From Syntrophaceae bacterium (GTDB lineage: Bacteria > Desulfobacterota > Syntrophorhabdia > Syntrophorhabdales > WCHB1-27): 5,035 nt of DNA. The translations under genes and the position numbers were made by a program. Numbering within the stretch: position 1 is the first letter of the stretch; each line of letters starts with the position of its first letter. The notes under the pieces are model-generated. The model was given only the letters and a program-made list of their open reading frames with translations, made no database searches and was not told the origin of the DNA. Below are positions 1 through 5,035 of this stretch, piece after piece. The stretch covers positions 6,545 to 11,579 of the forward strand of contig PLSJ01000126.1 in the NCBI GenBank assembly GCA_003165115.1, in the 5' to 3' direction.

Positions 1-2
1 GG

Positions 3-1673
3 ATGCTGCTGGAATATAAAGTGGAGGTCGTCTTCGGCGTCCCCGGCGACACGAGCCTGGCCCCCTACGAAGCGATCCATGACGCCTTTCCCAAGATAAG
101 GCACATCATGGCGCGGGACGAGCGCTCCGCCGGGTTCATGGCTGACGCCTATGCGCGCATCGCGTGCAAGCCGGGCATATGCGAATGCCCGAGCGGCGCC
201 GGCGCCCTCTATTCGATACCGGGTATCGCCGAGGCCAACGCCTCGTCTATCCCCGTCATTCTGTTCACCTCCGATATTTCCCTCGCCGACGAAGGCAGGG
301 GCGCCATTACCGCCCTCGACCACCATAAGCTCTTCGAGCCCGTCACGAAATGGTCGAGCTTCATGAAGCAGGTGGAGAAGATCCCGGAAACGGTCCGGCG
401 GGCCTTTCGGATAGCCACCACGGGGAGACCGGGGGCGGTGCACCTGGCCTTTCCTCAGGAGGTCCTCACCGGTCTTTTTCAAGGGGGCGAACAGACCATC
501 TTCTCCGAACCCGAGTGCGTCTGCTATCCCGCCTACCGGACGCGGGGAAGCCGGAAGGCCCTCGAAGAGGCGGCCGGGTACCTGCTGAAGGCGACCAGGC
601 CCGCGATCATCGCGGGCGGCGGGGCCAACCATTCCGGCGCGGACCGGGAGATCCTCGCCCTTTCCGAATGGCTTGCCGCCCCGGTGGTCACCACGATCTC
701 GGGTCAGGGGATCATGCCCGACGACCATCCGCTGGCCCTCGGCGTCGTCGGAGACAACGGGTTTCATCCGTACGCCAACCAGGCCGTCGAAGAGGCGGAC
801 GTGCTGCTCTACGTCGGCTGCAAGAGGGGGTCCGTCTCGACCATCCGCTGGACACTGCCCTCGTACCGGCCTACCCGCAAGATCATCCAGATCGACCTCG
901 ACCCCGTCCAGCTCTCGAACAACTTCGCGAATACCCTCGACATCGCCGGCGACGCGCGGCTCGTGCTGGCGGACCTGATCGGCCTGCTCGGGAAAGAAGG
1001 CAGGGGCCGCAAGCCCTCGCCGTGGGTGGACGAGCTGAACCGCACCCGCTTCTGGGAGGACGCGCAGACGGCCTTTCACTCGGATGCGGTGCCGATAAAG
1101 CCGCAGAGGATCATTCACGCCCTCAACCAGCGCCTTCCGTCGCCCGCGATCGTCATTGCCGACGCGGGCACCCCGACCCCCTACATCACCCGCTTCCTGA
1201 AACTCCAGGGCGGTGGTTCCAGGTTCCTTATCCCCAGGGCATTTGGCGGTCTGGGCTACGCGATCCCCGCCCTGGTGGGCGCGTCTCTTGCCAGTCCCGG
1301 AACGAGGGTGGTCGCGCTGTTCGGCGACGGCAGCCTCGGTATGTCCGCGGGTGACATGGAAACGCTCGTGCGCCTGAAGGTCCCGGCGGTGCTGATCCAT
1401 TTCAACAACGGTTCCTTTGGATGGATCAAGGCGCTGCAGGCCCTTCACTGCAAGGCGAAGTTCCTGTCCGTCGATTTCACGGCAGGCGACATGGCAGCCG
1501 TCGCCCGGGGATTCGGGCTCACGGCGACGCATGTAGAGCAGCCGGGGGAGCTGGAAAGGGCCCTCGACGAGGCCTTCGCCAGCCAAGGCCCCGTCTTCCT
1601 CGACGTGGTGACGGAGTCGGAGTTGAGCGAGCTGCCACCGGTCTACTCGTGGCAAAAAAGGCGGCGGAGATGA
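3..1673 (+). CDS. ThDP-dependent enzyme, acetolactate synthase large-subunit-like (5' end cut by window)
   Basis: This is a carboligase or decarboxylase of the superfamily that includes acetolactate synthase, pyruvate oxidase and benzoylformate decarboxylase; it is probably cytosolic. The order is standard: an N-terminal PYR domain (about 1-160), with the presumed catalytic glutamate E40 in a RDERSAGFMADAYAR segment that activates the ThDP aminopyrimidine; a central domain (about 190-325) with AIIAGGG and IIQIDLDP segments; and a C-terminal PP domain (about 365-545). The PP domain carries the Mg/ThDP-binding GDG at 441-443 and NN at 468-469, at the usual spacing. Family members normally have a dozen or more residues before the GVxxVFGVPG segment. 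Here only about six precede it, so the ATG at position 3 is probably internal and the true start lies off the left edge. Where acetolactate synthases have a GPGAT-type loop this protein has PSGAGALYS, so acetolactate synthase activity itself should not be assumed. No small regulatory subunit is visible. Superfamily assignment is firm; substrate is unknown. Confidence 0.93.
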   Translation: MLLEYKVEVVFGVPGDTSLAPYEAIHDAFPKIRHIMARDERSAGFMADAYARIACKPGICECPSGAGALYSIPGIAEANASSIPVILFTSDISLADEGRGAITALDHHKLFEPVTKWSSFMKQVEKIPETVRRAFRIATTGRPGAVHLAFPQEVLTGLFQGGEQTIFSEPECVCYPAYRTRGSRKALEEAAGYLLKATRPAIIAGGGANHSGADREILALSEWLAAPVVTTISGQGIMPDDHPLALGVVGDNGFHPYANQAVEEADVLLYVGCKRGSVSTIRWTLPSYRPTRKIIQIDLDPVQLSNNFANTLDIAGDARLVLADLIGLLGKEGRGRKPSPWVDELNRTRFWEDAQTAFHSDAVPIKPQRIIHALNQRLPSPAIVIADAGTPTPYITRFLKLQGGGSRFLIPRAFGGLGYAIPALVGASLASPGTRVVALFGDGSLGMSAGDMETLVRLKVPAVLIHFNNGSFGWIKALQALHCKAKFLSVDFTAGDMAAVARGFGLTATHVEQPGELERALDEAFASQGPVFLDVVTESELSELPPVYSWQKRRRR

Positions 1674-1699
1674 AAGAGTAGCGACTGTCGGGTGGCCGA

Positions 1700-1733
1700 T
1701 CCGGCATCGAGTACAACCTTGATCGATGCCGGA
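1700..1733 (+). terminator. Inverted repeat after ThDP gene, possible terminator
   Basis: The arms TCCGGCATCGA (1700-1710) and TCGATGCCGGA (1723-1733) form a perfect 11-bp stem with a 12-nt loop, 26 bp after the stop codon of the ThDP gene. The downstream sequence has only a short T run (ATTTAGG), so this is not a textbook intrinsic terminator. Its position just after a stop codon between convergent genes still favours a transcript-end role. Confidence 0.4.
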
Positions 1734-1759
1734 ATTTAGGTTGGGCGCGTCTCGTCTCT

Positions 1760-1789
1760 CCGTCACCCCGGCGGAGGCCGGGGTGACGG
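1760..1789. repeat. Perfect 13-bp hairpin, REP-like intergenic repeat
   Basis: CCGTCACCCCGGC (1760-1772) and GCCGGGGTGACGG (1777-1789) are exact reverse complements around a GGAG loop. A further T-G wobble is possible at 1759/1790. The compact, very GC-rich stem lies between two convergent genes and has no T tract on either side. This fits a dispersed REP-type palindrome that may also act as a bidirectional transcript barrier or 3'-end stabiliser. Repeat status cannot be proven from one copy; the hairpin itself is certain. Confidence 0.65.
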
Positions 1790-1820
1790 GCTTTGGGGAA
1801 GACTCTTTCCTGACTCTCCC

Positions 1821-2633
1821 TTACACTCCCGGTTTTCGATACTCTTCCAGGTCTTTATCCGTCATCTGGTCAGGCGGGACGAGTCGATAGTGTTTTTCAT
1901 AATCTACGGTCAGCCCGTTGTCGTTTTCGCTAAACAGAAAAAGGGCTATAAGATTGCCGGCCATGAACTGGGCGGCTATGGGCCTGCAAATGAGGGCGGG
2001 GAATTTCGCTTTACAGAGGGCTAAGTCCTGCTCGATTTGGACGATCCCCACCTGGTCGTTGCTGCCGCCCTTTGCCTGGACAGGGAAGACATAATGCGCT
2101 CCTCGTCGGTCTATCCCTATGTAGATCTCGTCGGTCTCGACCTGGCCCATGTCGGGAACGGATGTCCTCAGGTGGGACTGAAGAGAATAACAGGTGACGC
2201 CCGTGAAGACATCGACGAGGCGGTTATACCGCAGCTTTGCGAGAAGGGCCTGCTCATCGCTAAGCGCATACTTTGCGATAATCCCCGGCGTGGCTTCGGG
2301 TATTTTCGTCTTGGTCAGTATCTCGCTTGGAATTATCCTTGGAGTTTTGGTGAGTGCGAAGAGATACTTTGCGGGACCGCGAGGGCGGATTATCCATGAA
2401 TGATCGGGTGGAGCACACTGGGTAATACTTTTGGGAAATCGGGCACGATAGCGAAAACTGTAGACGAGATCGCCTGTATTCTTGGGAAGGTCGATGTCGA
2501 TCTCGGATGCCGCCTTAGCAATATCGTCTCTGGTGAAGGACACTTCCGTTTGACCCGGCTTGTACCGGTTAAGGAAAATAGTTTCTATTATCTGTGTATA
2601 CCTGTTGCGCCGCTTTGGTGCTTTTTCAGCCAT
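1821..2633 (-). CDS. Probable type II restriction endonuclease, PD-(D/E)XK fold with QxK variant
   Basis: This 270-aa protein is presumed to cut DNA left unmodified by the methyltransferase encoded just upstream. The N-terminal part (about 12-95) looks like a winged-helix or specificity region, with FTRDDIAKAA (33-42) followed by PKNTGDLVYSFRYR (50-63). The nuclease core appears at 164-203: acidic residues in VETDEIYIGID (165-175, candidates D168 and E169), then the strand FPVQAKGG (183-190), where Q186-A187-K188 fits the QxK form of the PD-(D/E)XK active site known from Mrr-like nucleases. GIVQIEQDLA (196-205) would be the following helix. The gene starts 9 bp after the methyltransferase stop with a Shine-Dalgarno overlapping that stop, so the two are probably cotranscribed and coupled. 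I infer the restriction role from motif plus neighbour; the recognition sequence cannot be read from the protein. It could instead be a nicking or modification-dependent nuclease. Confidence 0.72.
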   Translation of the reverse strand: MAEKAPKRRNRYTQIIETIFLNRYKPGQTEVSFTRDDIAKAASEIDIDLPKNTGDLVYSFRYRARFPKSITQCAPPDHSWIIRPRGPAKYLFALTKTPRIIPSEILTKTKIPEATPGIIAKYALSDEQALLAKLRYNRLVDVFTGVTCYSLQSHLRTSVPDMGQVETDEIYIGIDRRGAHYVFPVQAKGGSNDQVGIVQIEQDLALCKAKFPALICRPIAAQFMAGNLIALFLFSENDNGLTVDYEKHYRLVPPDQMTDKDLEEYRKPGV

Positions 2634-2640
2634 CTTCCAG

Positions 2641-2644
2641 CCCT
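2641..2644 (-). promoter_or_regulatory. Ribosome binding site of the endonuclease gene, overlapping the methyltransferase stop
   Basis: On the minus strand AGGG lies 7 nt before the endonuclease ATG, and its AG belongs to the TAG stop of the methyltransferase gene. A ribosome terminating on the methyltransferase would sit on this site. This supports translational coupling, with modification made before restriction. Confidence 0.55.
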
Positions 2645-3986
2645 ACCCAGGCCACCGGAGGACTACCACTTCTTCCCTCATCTGTGTTTTGGTAGCGGTA
2701 GCCAGTCTCGTTCTGAACAGGTCCAGGGAAATCAACTCATAGCCGAGCGATCGGGCGATGTCGGCTAGGAGCCTTCCGGTCTCGATCGTGATCCTGAAGT
2801 AGGAAGCCTGGTCGCCTACCACGTATCCCAGCATGGCCCCCGCCTTCAGCGCCCGGCGCAGGTCGGATAAGTGGCGGGCCATGCCGCCGAAGTAGAGCTT
2901 TGTCACCCTCGAATACTGTTTCTCGAACCCTGACGTCTTCCCGAGGGCTATGCGACGGCTTTCGATTTCATCCGCGAGCTCCTGGATTTCCCGGTTATGG
3001 GAAATCCAGAGGTCATCATCATCGCCTTTGTAGACGTTTCGGGTATTGGAGCGCAAGAGGCCTTTCTTGAGGGAGCGAAGCTCGCCTTTGGTGGTAATGT
3101 AGCCGAGTAAAACACTCTCAAGGCGCGTAGTCCGTGTATAATCCTTTTCGTTAGGGTAGGGGGGCGAGGTGAAAACAGCGTCAATAGAGCCTGGAGGCAG
3201 CAATTCGTTTAACTGGCGAGCATCCGCAAGATGGACGCGGGAAGGGGTGTCCCTGAACTGCCGCAGATTCTTGATATCCCTGGCAAATGAATGAATCTCG
3301 GATAGCCAGCTCGGCACAACGCAGGCATCTGTTTTCTTTTTTCTGGCAACCCCCACTTCGGGGCCGAACTCCAGGTTGCTCGCATGAAGCACCGCTATTT
3401 TGGCGAAGGCCAGCAACGCGTGACGAGAGAACTGCTGATCCGAGGCCCGATTTATGTGGTCGAGCAATACCAGGCATTTATGTAACGGCAGAGGGCTGAT
3501 GGAGTCCGTGAGGAGGAGACCCGCCTGCTCGGGGGGCAGGGTGCGGAGGCAGGCAATATCAAAAGCGGCGTTGCCTGGTCCCGGAGAATCTGAAATGCCC
3601 TGGGTGCTCAACTCGGCCATTGCGTTCTTGCCTATCGCCGCGCAACAGTCGCGGAGGGCGTCGGGATCGACATCCCAATCGGTTTTGACGGAGCTGGCGA
3701 GATGGGCAACGGGGTTAGCCTCGACCCCTATAGCGTTTATGCCGAGTTTCTTGGCTTCGACGATTGTCGTCCCGGTGCCGCAAAAAGGATCGAGGATTAC
3801 CGAGTCCTTCGACAGCCCGAATCGCTCGATGTACTGCCGGACCAGGTGCGGCGGAAAGGAGAGGACGAAACGATACCAGCCGTGGACGGGCTGATCAATG
3901 GAATCTATCTTGTTGGCGCTTCCGTTATTCCGGATCGGTAACCCGTCAAACAGGGAAGCCTGACCGCTGTGAGCGACATTATGCAT
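2643..3986 (-). CDS. SAM-dependent DNA methyltransferase with SPPY motif (probable N4-cytosine or N6-adenine), restriction-modification partner
   Basis: This 447-aa enzyme transfers a methyl group from SAM to an exocyclic amino group of DNA and would protect host sites from the downstream nuclease. Motif I is DPFCGTGTT (66-74), with acidic motif II at E89 in GVEANP. A motif III-like segment lies at VHLADARQL (251-259), and catalytic motif IV is TSPPY (273-277). The serine in SPPY is more usual for N4-cytosine enzymes than for N6-adenine enzymes, which mostly have DPPY or NPPY. Motif I comes about 200 residues before motif IV, so the beta-class order (IV before I) is excluded. The long insert may hold the target-recognition region. 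A C-terminal GYVVGDQ (387-393) resembles a later core strand. The start is supported by GAAAGGG seven bases upstream. The endonuclease gene follows after 9 bp, and the toxin gene ends 86 bp upstream on the same strand. Confidence 0.9.
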   Translation of the reverse strand: MHNVAHSGQASLFDGLPIRNNGSANKIDSIDQPVHGWYRFVLSFPPHLVRQYIERFGLSKDSVILDPFCGTGTTIVEAKKLGINAIGVEANPVAHLASSVKTDWDVDPDALRDCCAAIGKNAMAELSTQGISDSPGPGNAAFDIACLRTLPPEQAGLLLTDSISPLPLHKCLVLLDHINRASDQQFSRHALLAFAKIAVLHASNLEFGPEVGVARKKKTDACVVPSWLSEIHSFARDIKNLRQFRDTPSRVHLADARQLNELLPPGSIDAVFTSPPYPNEKDYTRTTRLESVLLGYITTKGELRSLKKGLLRSNTRNVYKGDDDDLWISHNREIQELADEIESRRIALGKTSGFEKQYSRVTKLYFGGMARHLSDLRRALKAGAMLGYVVGDQASYFRITIETGRLLADIARSLGYELISLDLFRTRLATATKTQMREEVVVLRWPG

Positions 3987-3993
3987 GATTGAG

Positions 3994-4000
3994 CCCTTTC
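3994..4000 (-). promoter_or_regulatory. Ribosome binding site of the methyltransferase gene
   Basis: GAAAGGG on the minus strand ends 7 nt before the ATG at 3986-3984. Spacing and strength are good and fix this ATG as the start. Confidence 0.65.
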
Positions 4001-4007
4001 ATATCTA

Positions 4008-4036
4008 AGCATATCTGGAGAAAAAATGATAAAGAA
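4008..4036 (-). promoter_or_regulatory. Weak candidate promoter for the restriction-modification operon
   Basis: In the gap between toxin stop and methyltransferase start, the minus strand has TATGCT (4013-4008) as a possible -10, 17 nt after TTCTTT (4036-4031) as a poor -35. The gap shows no convincing terminator, so readthrough from the toxin-antitoxin pair is an equally good explanation for expression. Confidence 0.2.
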
Positions 4037-4072
4037 AACGGTGCGTCCTCACGAGTAAGCTGAGCTGCCTGA

Positions 4073-4351
4073 TTACGCAGTCCTCAATTGATTCACTATA
4101 TTGTTGTAATCCCCGTGTGAACCTATCCAAAACCATACTACCTGCTTATCTCGCTGTAGTCCGACGGCCCGGTAGTCCTTTGTGATGCGAACGGAAAAGA
4201 TGGGTCGTGTTGAATGTATTCGCTTGAAATGAAGACTGGGGTGGTACGGGTCTTTCGTGAAGATTTGGTACGCTTTTTTGGCTTCTTTTCTCGTCTGCTC
4301 CGGCAATTGGGGGTAGCATTTCCAGAAACCGTCAGTGGTCCGGGAGATCAT
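4073..4351 (-). CDS. RelE/ParE-superfamily toxin of a type II toxin-antitoxin system
   Basis: This 92-aa basic protein has the size and pattern of RelE/ParE-fold toxins. Many members are ribosome-dependent mRNA interferases, while ParE members act on gyrase; the target here is not settled. Visible features are an N-terminal helical part with FWKCYPQLP and AKKAYQIF (9-31), HPSL (37-40), the strand SVRI (53-56), YRAVG (60-64) and the C-terminal strand WFWIGSHGDY (73-82). R55, R61, H79 and Y82 are candidates for functional residues. Its ATG overlaps the TGA of the upstream antitoxin gene as ATGA (4351-4348), the usual arrangement for coupled translation with the antitoxin made first. The reading frame is intact and of usual length, so it should be functional. 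The next gene on the strand is the methyltransferase. Confidence 0.85.
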   Translation of the reverse strand: MISRTTDGFWKCYPQLPEQTRKEAKKAYQIFTKDPYHPSLHFKRIHSTRPIFSVRITKDYRAVGLQRDKQVVWFWIGSHGDYNNIVNQLRTA

Positions 4352-4566
4352 AGGTCTTTAATGTTCAACAGTCTTGTTTTCCCCTGCCTGCATGCATCAA
4401 GGGCTTCGTCGGCAAGCTTATCGAGGACGTCTTCGGACCCCGCAAAAGCCTGCTCCCATTTTCCTTCGGCTTCAAGTTCCTCCAATACCCATTTCGCCAG
4501 AGTGTTCTGTTCGACTTCCGGGAGCTTGGAGGCCCTCTTGAATGCCCTTTCCAGCAGCTTTGTCAT
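4348..4566 (-). CDS. Antitoxin of the type II toxin-antitoxin pair
   Basis: This is a 72-aa, mostly helical, charged protein directly upstream of and overlapping the RelE/ParE-like toxin gene by 4 nt. Position, size and overlap identify it as the antitoxin that binds and neutralises the toxin. The N-terminal two thirds contain an amphipathic helix with LPEVEQNTLAKWVLEELEAE (15-34), then a WEQAF segment and a second helix VLDKLADEALDACRQGKT (47-64). I see no clear ribbon-helix-helix, AbrB-type or helix-turn-helix DNA-binding motif, so autoregulation is not obvious from the protein even though an inverted repeat lies at the promoter. The ATG at 4566 is chosen because GAGG stands 6 nt before it and the nearest upstream in-frame ATG is cut off by a TAA. 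The assignment rests on gene context and general resemblance, not a diagnostic motif. Confidence 0.78.
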   Translation of the reverse strand: MTKLLERAFKRASKLPEVEQNTLAKWVLEELEAEGKWEQAFAGSEDVLDKLADEALDACRQGKTRLLNIKDL

Positions 4567-4572
4567 CTCTTA

Positions 4573-4576
4573 CCTC
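4573..4576 (-). promoter_or_regulatory. Ribosome binding site of the antitoxin gene
   Basis: GAGG on the minus strand (within TGAGGTAAGAG) lies 6 nt before the ATG and decides the start codon. Confidence 0.6.
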
Positions 4577-4599
4577 ATCTTGTGTGTTCAACCGGTCAT

Positions 4600-4623
4600 A
4601 TTTTATCACACCATGACGGTGTG
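4600..4623 (-). promoter_or_regulatory. Candidate promoter and operator of the toxin-antitoxin operon
   Basis: On the minus strand TAAAAT (4605-4600) matches the -10 consensus at five of six positions and lies about 35 bp before the antitoxin ATG. Immediately upstream is an inverted repeat, CACACC (4607-4612) and GGTGTG (4618-4623) around ATGAC, which fills the spacer toward a poorly matching -35. An inverted repeat inside the promoter spacer is where toxin-antitoxin complexes commonly bind to repress their own operon. The regulatory role is inferred; the inverted repeat is directly visible. Confidence 0.45.
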
Positions 4624-4766
4624 GTGTTGGAATTCTCCATTATCAGGGAGATGCCGCAAGATTACAACAACTATTTCCTCTGAAAGTCTTGGAACGGGTG
4701 TAAGTTCATAGCACGGACTCGGGGCGTGGGTTCTCTCTTTTTTTCAAAAACCGCTCGCGATGCTTT

Positions 4767-4822
4767 TTGTCATGCCTGTTGTCACTTCTCCTTGTCGCTC
4801 CTGGTTGTCGCCCCTTCTTGTC
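4767..4822 (+). repeat. Five TTGTC motifs at 12-13 bp period
   Basis: TTGTC occurs at 4767, 4779, 4792, 4805 and 4818, with start-to-start spacings of 12, 13, 13 and 13. The intervening bases are partly alike (TTGTCGCTCCTGG, TTGTCGCCCCTTC), giving a degenerate minisatellite, GACAA-type on the other strand. The last unit ends three bases before the -35 of the rightward promoter. It may be a series of protein-binding sites or simply slippage-derived tandem repeats. Confidence 0.65.
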
Positions 4823-4825
4823 GCT

Positions 4826-4855
4826 TTGACAGACGCGGCGGGAAACTGGGATAAT
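4826..4855 (+). promoter_or_regulatory. Near-consensus sigma-70 promoter pointing rightward
   Basis: TTGACA (4826-4831, six of six) and GATAAT (4850-4855, five of six) are separated by 18 bp on the plus strand. Transcription would begin near 4862 and run off the right edge. No target gene is visible before the window ends, so it would have a leader of at least about 75 nt if translation starts at the GTG at 4938. Confidence 0.55.
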
Positions 4856-4997
4856 CTTACGGGGCCGGGCGGTGATCTTGAGTGGTCCGGAGAGATGCCA
4901 TAGTGTGAGTCCGTTTGAGCCTATTTCGGGAGGTCTCGTGAACCGGCGTCGTTCTTTGAGAATTGAACCCCGACCCATGTCAAAATGTACCGAGGGG

Positions 4998-5033
4998 CCG
5001 GAGAGATTTTCGCACGAGGCGCGAAAATCCCGG
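4998..5033. repeat. Hairpin at the right edge
   Basis: GATTTTCGC (5005-5013) and GCGAAAATC (5021-5029) form a perfect 9-bp stem with a 7-nt loop. CCGG at 4998-5001 and at 5030-5033 can extend it past a small internal mismatch. It lies downstream of the rightward promoter and could be a leader RNA structure or part of a mobile-element end; the window stops too soon to tell. Confidence 0.5.
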
Positions 5034-5035
5034 TT

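Larger units (their letters stand above)
4624..5035. other. Right-edge stretch without a convincing gene
   Basis: Upstream of the antitoxin promoter no protein-coding gene can be supported. A minus-strand reading frame at 4706-4978 (90 aa) is arginine/lysine-rich, has no recognisable domain, and encodes part of the TTGTC array as low-complexity sequence, so I do not call it. The stretch contains the TTGTC array, a strong rightward promoter, a 13-base near-identical direct repeat (4884-4896 and 4995-5007) and an edge hairpin. A plus-strand frame beginning GTG at 4938 or ATG at 4977 stays open to the window end but is too short to judge. Confidence 0.6.

Noticed and set aside
350..1354. 334-aa plus-strand reading frame inside the ThDP gene
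   Set aside because: It is an overlapping-frame shadow in GC-rich coding DNA: proline/arginine/glycine-rich with no domain, while the main frame has complete ThDP motifs.
2037..2399. 120-aa plus-strand frame opposite the endonuclease gene
   Set aside because: It is antisense to a gene with clear nuclease motifs and has no recognisable domain or ribosome site of its own.
4214..4711. 165-aa plus-strand frame across the toxin-antitoxin genes
   Set aside because: It is antisense to the toxin and antitoxin, serine-rich and low-complexity, with no family resemblance.
4711..4746. Possible terminator: CACG/CGTG followed by a T-rich run
   Set aside because: The stem is only about 4 bp with a 9-nt loop, and no plus-strand gene lies upstream to be terminated.
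4767..4822. TTGTC array as a CRISPR or replication iteron array
   Set aside because: The units are 13 bp with no spacers of CRISPR length, and there is no Rep gene or A/T-rich origin nearby.
4903..4910. GTGTG-type sequence resembling a group II intron 5' boundary
   Set aside because: Five bases are not informative, and no domain V or reverse transcriptase is in the window.
4706..4978. 90-aa minus-strand frame, very rich in arginine and lysine
   Set aside because: It has no domain and no good ribosome site, and part of it is just the translated TTGTC/GACAA repeat array. It also overlaps a strong promoter on the other strand.
4938..5035. Plus-strand frame starting GTG at 4938 (or ATG at 4977), open to the window end
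   Set aside because: A GGGAGGT lies upstream of the GTG but only 3 nt away, and the 32 or so residues seen are arginine-rich and unrecognised. It cannot be called without the sequence beyond.

Overview
The window looks like bacterial chromosomal DNA with a GC-rich core gene beside a lower-GC accessory block. Hand counts of single lines give about 67% GC in the left gene, about 50% in the middle and about 47% near position 4300. The GC-rich ThDP enzyme, the GC-rich intergenic hairpin and the defence genes would suit a deltaproteobacterium or a similar environmental anaerobe. That assignment is an impression only; no marker gene is present.

Left part (1-1673, plus strand): almost all of a thiamine-diphosphate (ThDP)-dependent enzyme of the acetolactate synthase large-subunit superfamily. 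Its extreme N-terminus lies off the left edge. It ends in a 147-bp intergenic gap holding two inverted repeats, one a perfect 13-bp stem of REP-like type. The gap separates it tail-to-tail from the next genes.

Middle (1821-3986, minus strand): a two-gene restriction-modification unit. A SAM-dependent DNA methyltransferase with an SPPY motif is followed, after a 9-bp gap, by a 270-aa protein. That protein carries a QxK variant of the PD-(D/E)XK nuclease motif and is the presumed cognate restriction endonuclease.

Right-middle (4073-4566, minus strand): a type II toxin-antitoxin pair in antitoxin-then-toxin order with a 4-nt ATGA overlap. The toxin is RelE/ParE-like. A candidate autoregulatory operator/promoter lies just upstream (4600-4623). 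The pair lies immediately upstream of the restriction-modification unit on the same strand. The four genes therefore form one co-directional antitoxin-toxin-methyltransferase-endonuclease block of two addiction-type modules, probably acquired horizontally.

Right edge (about 4624-5035): no convincing gene. It holds a five-copy TTGTC array with a 12-13 bp period that abuts a near-consensus sigma-70 promoter pointing rightward out of the window. It also has a short direct repeat and a hairpin at the very end. These may belong to the 5' region of a gene or mobile element lying beyond the window.

No wholly new system is evident. The points most worth a second look are the promoter-linked TTGTC array, the linked restriction-modification and toxin-antitoxin modules, and the unassigned substrate of the ThDP enzyme.
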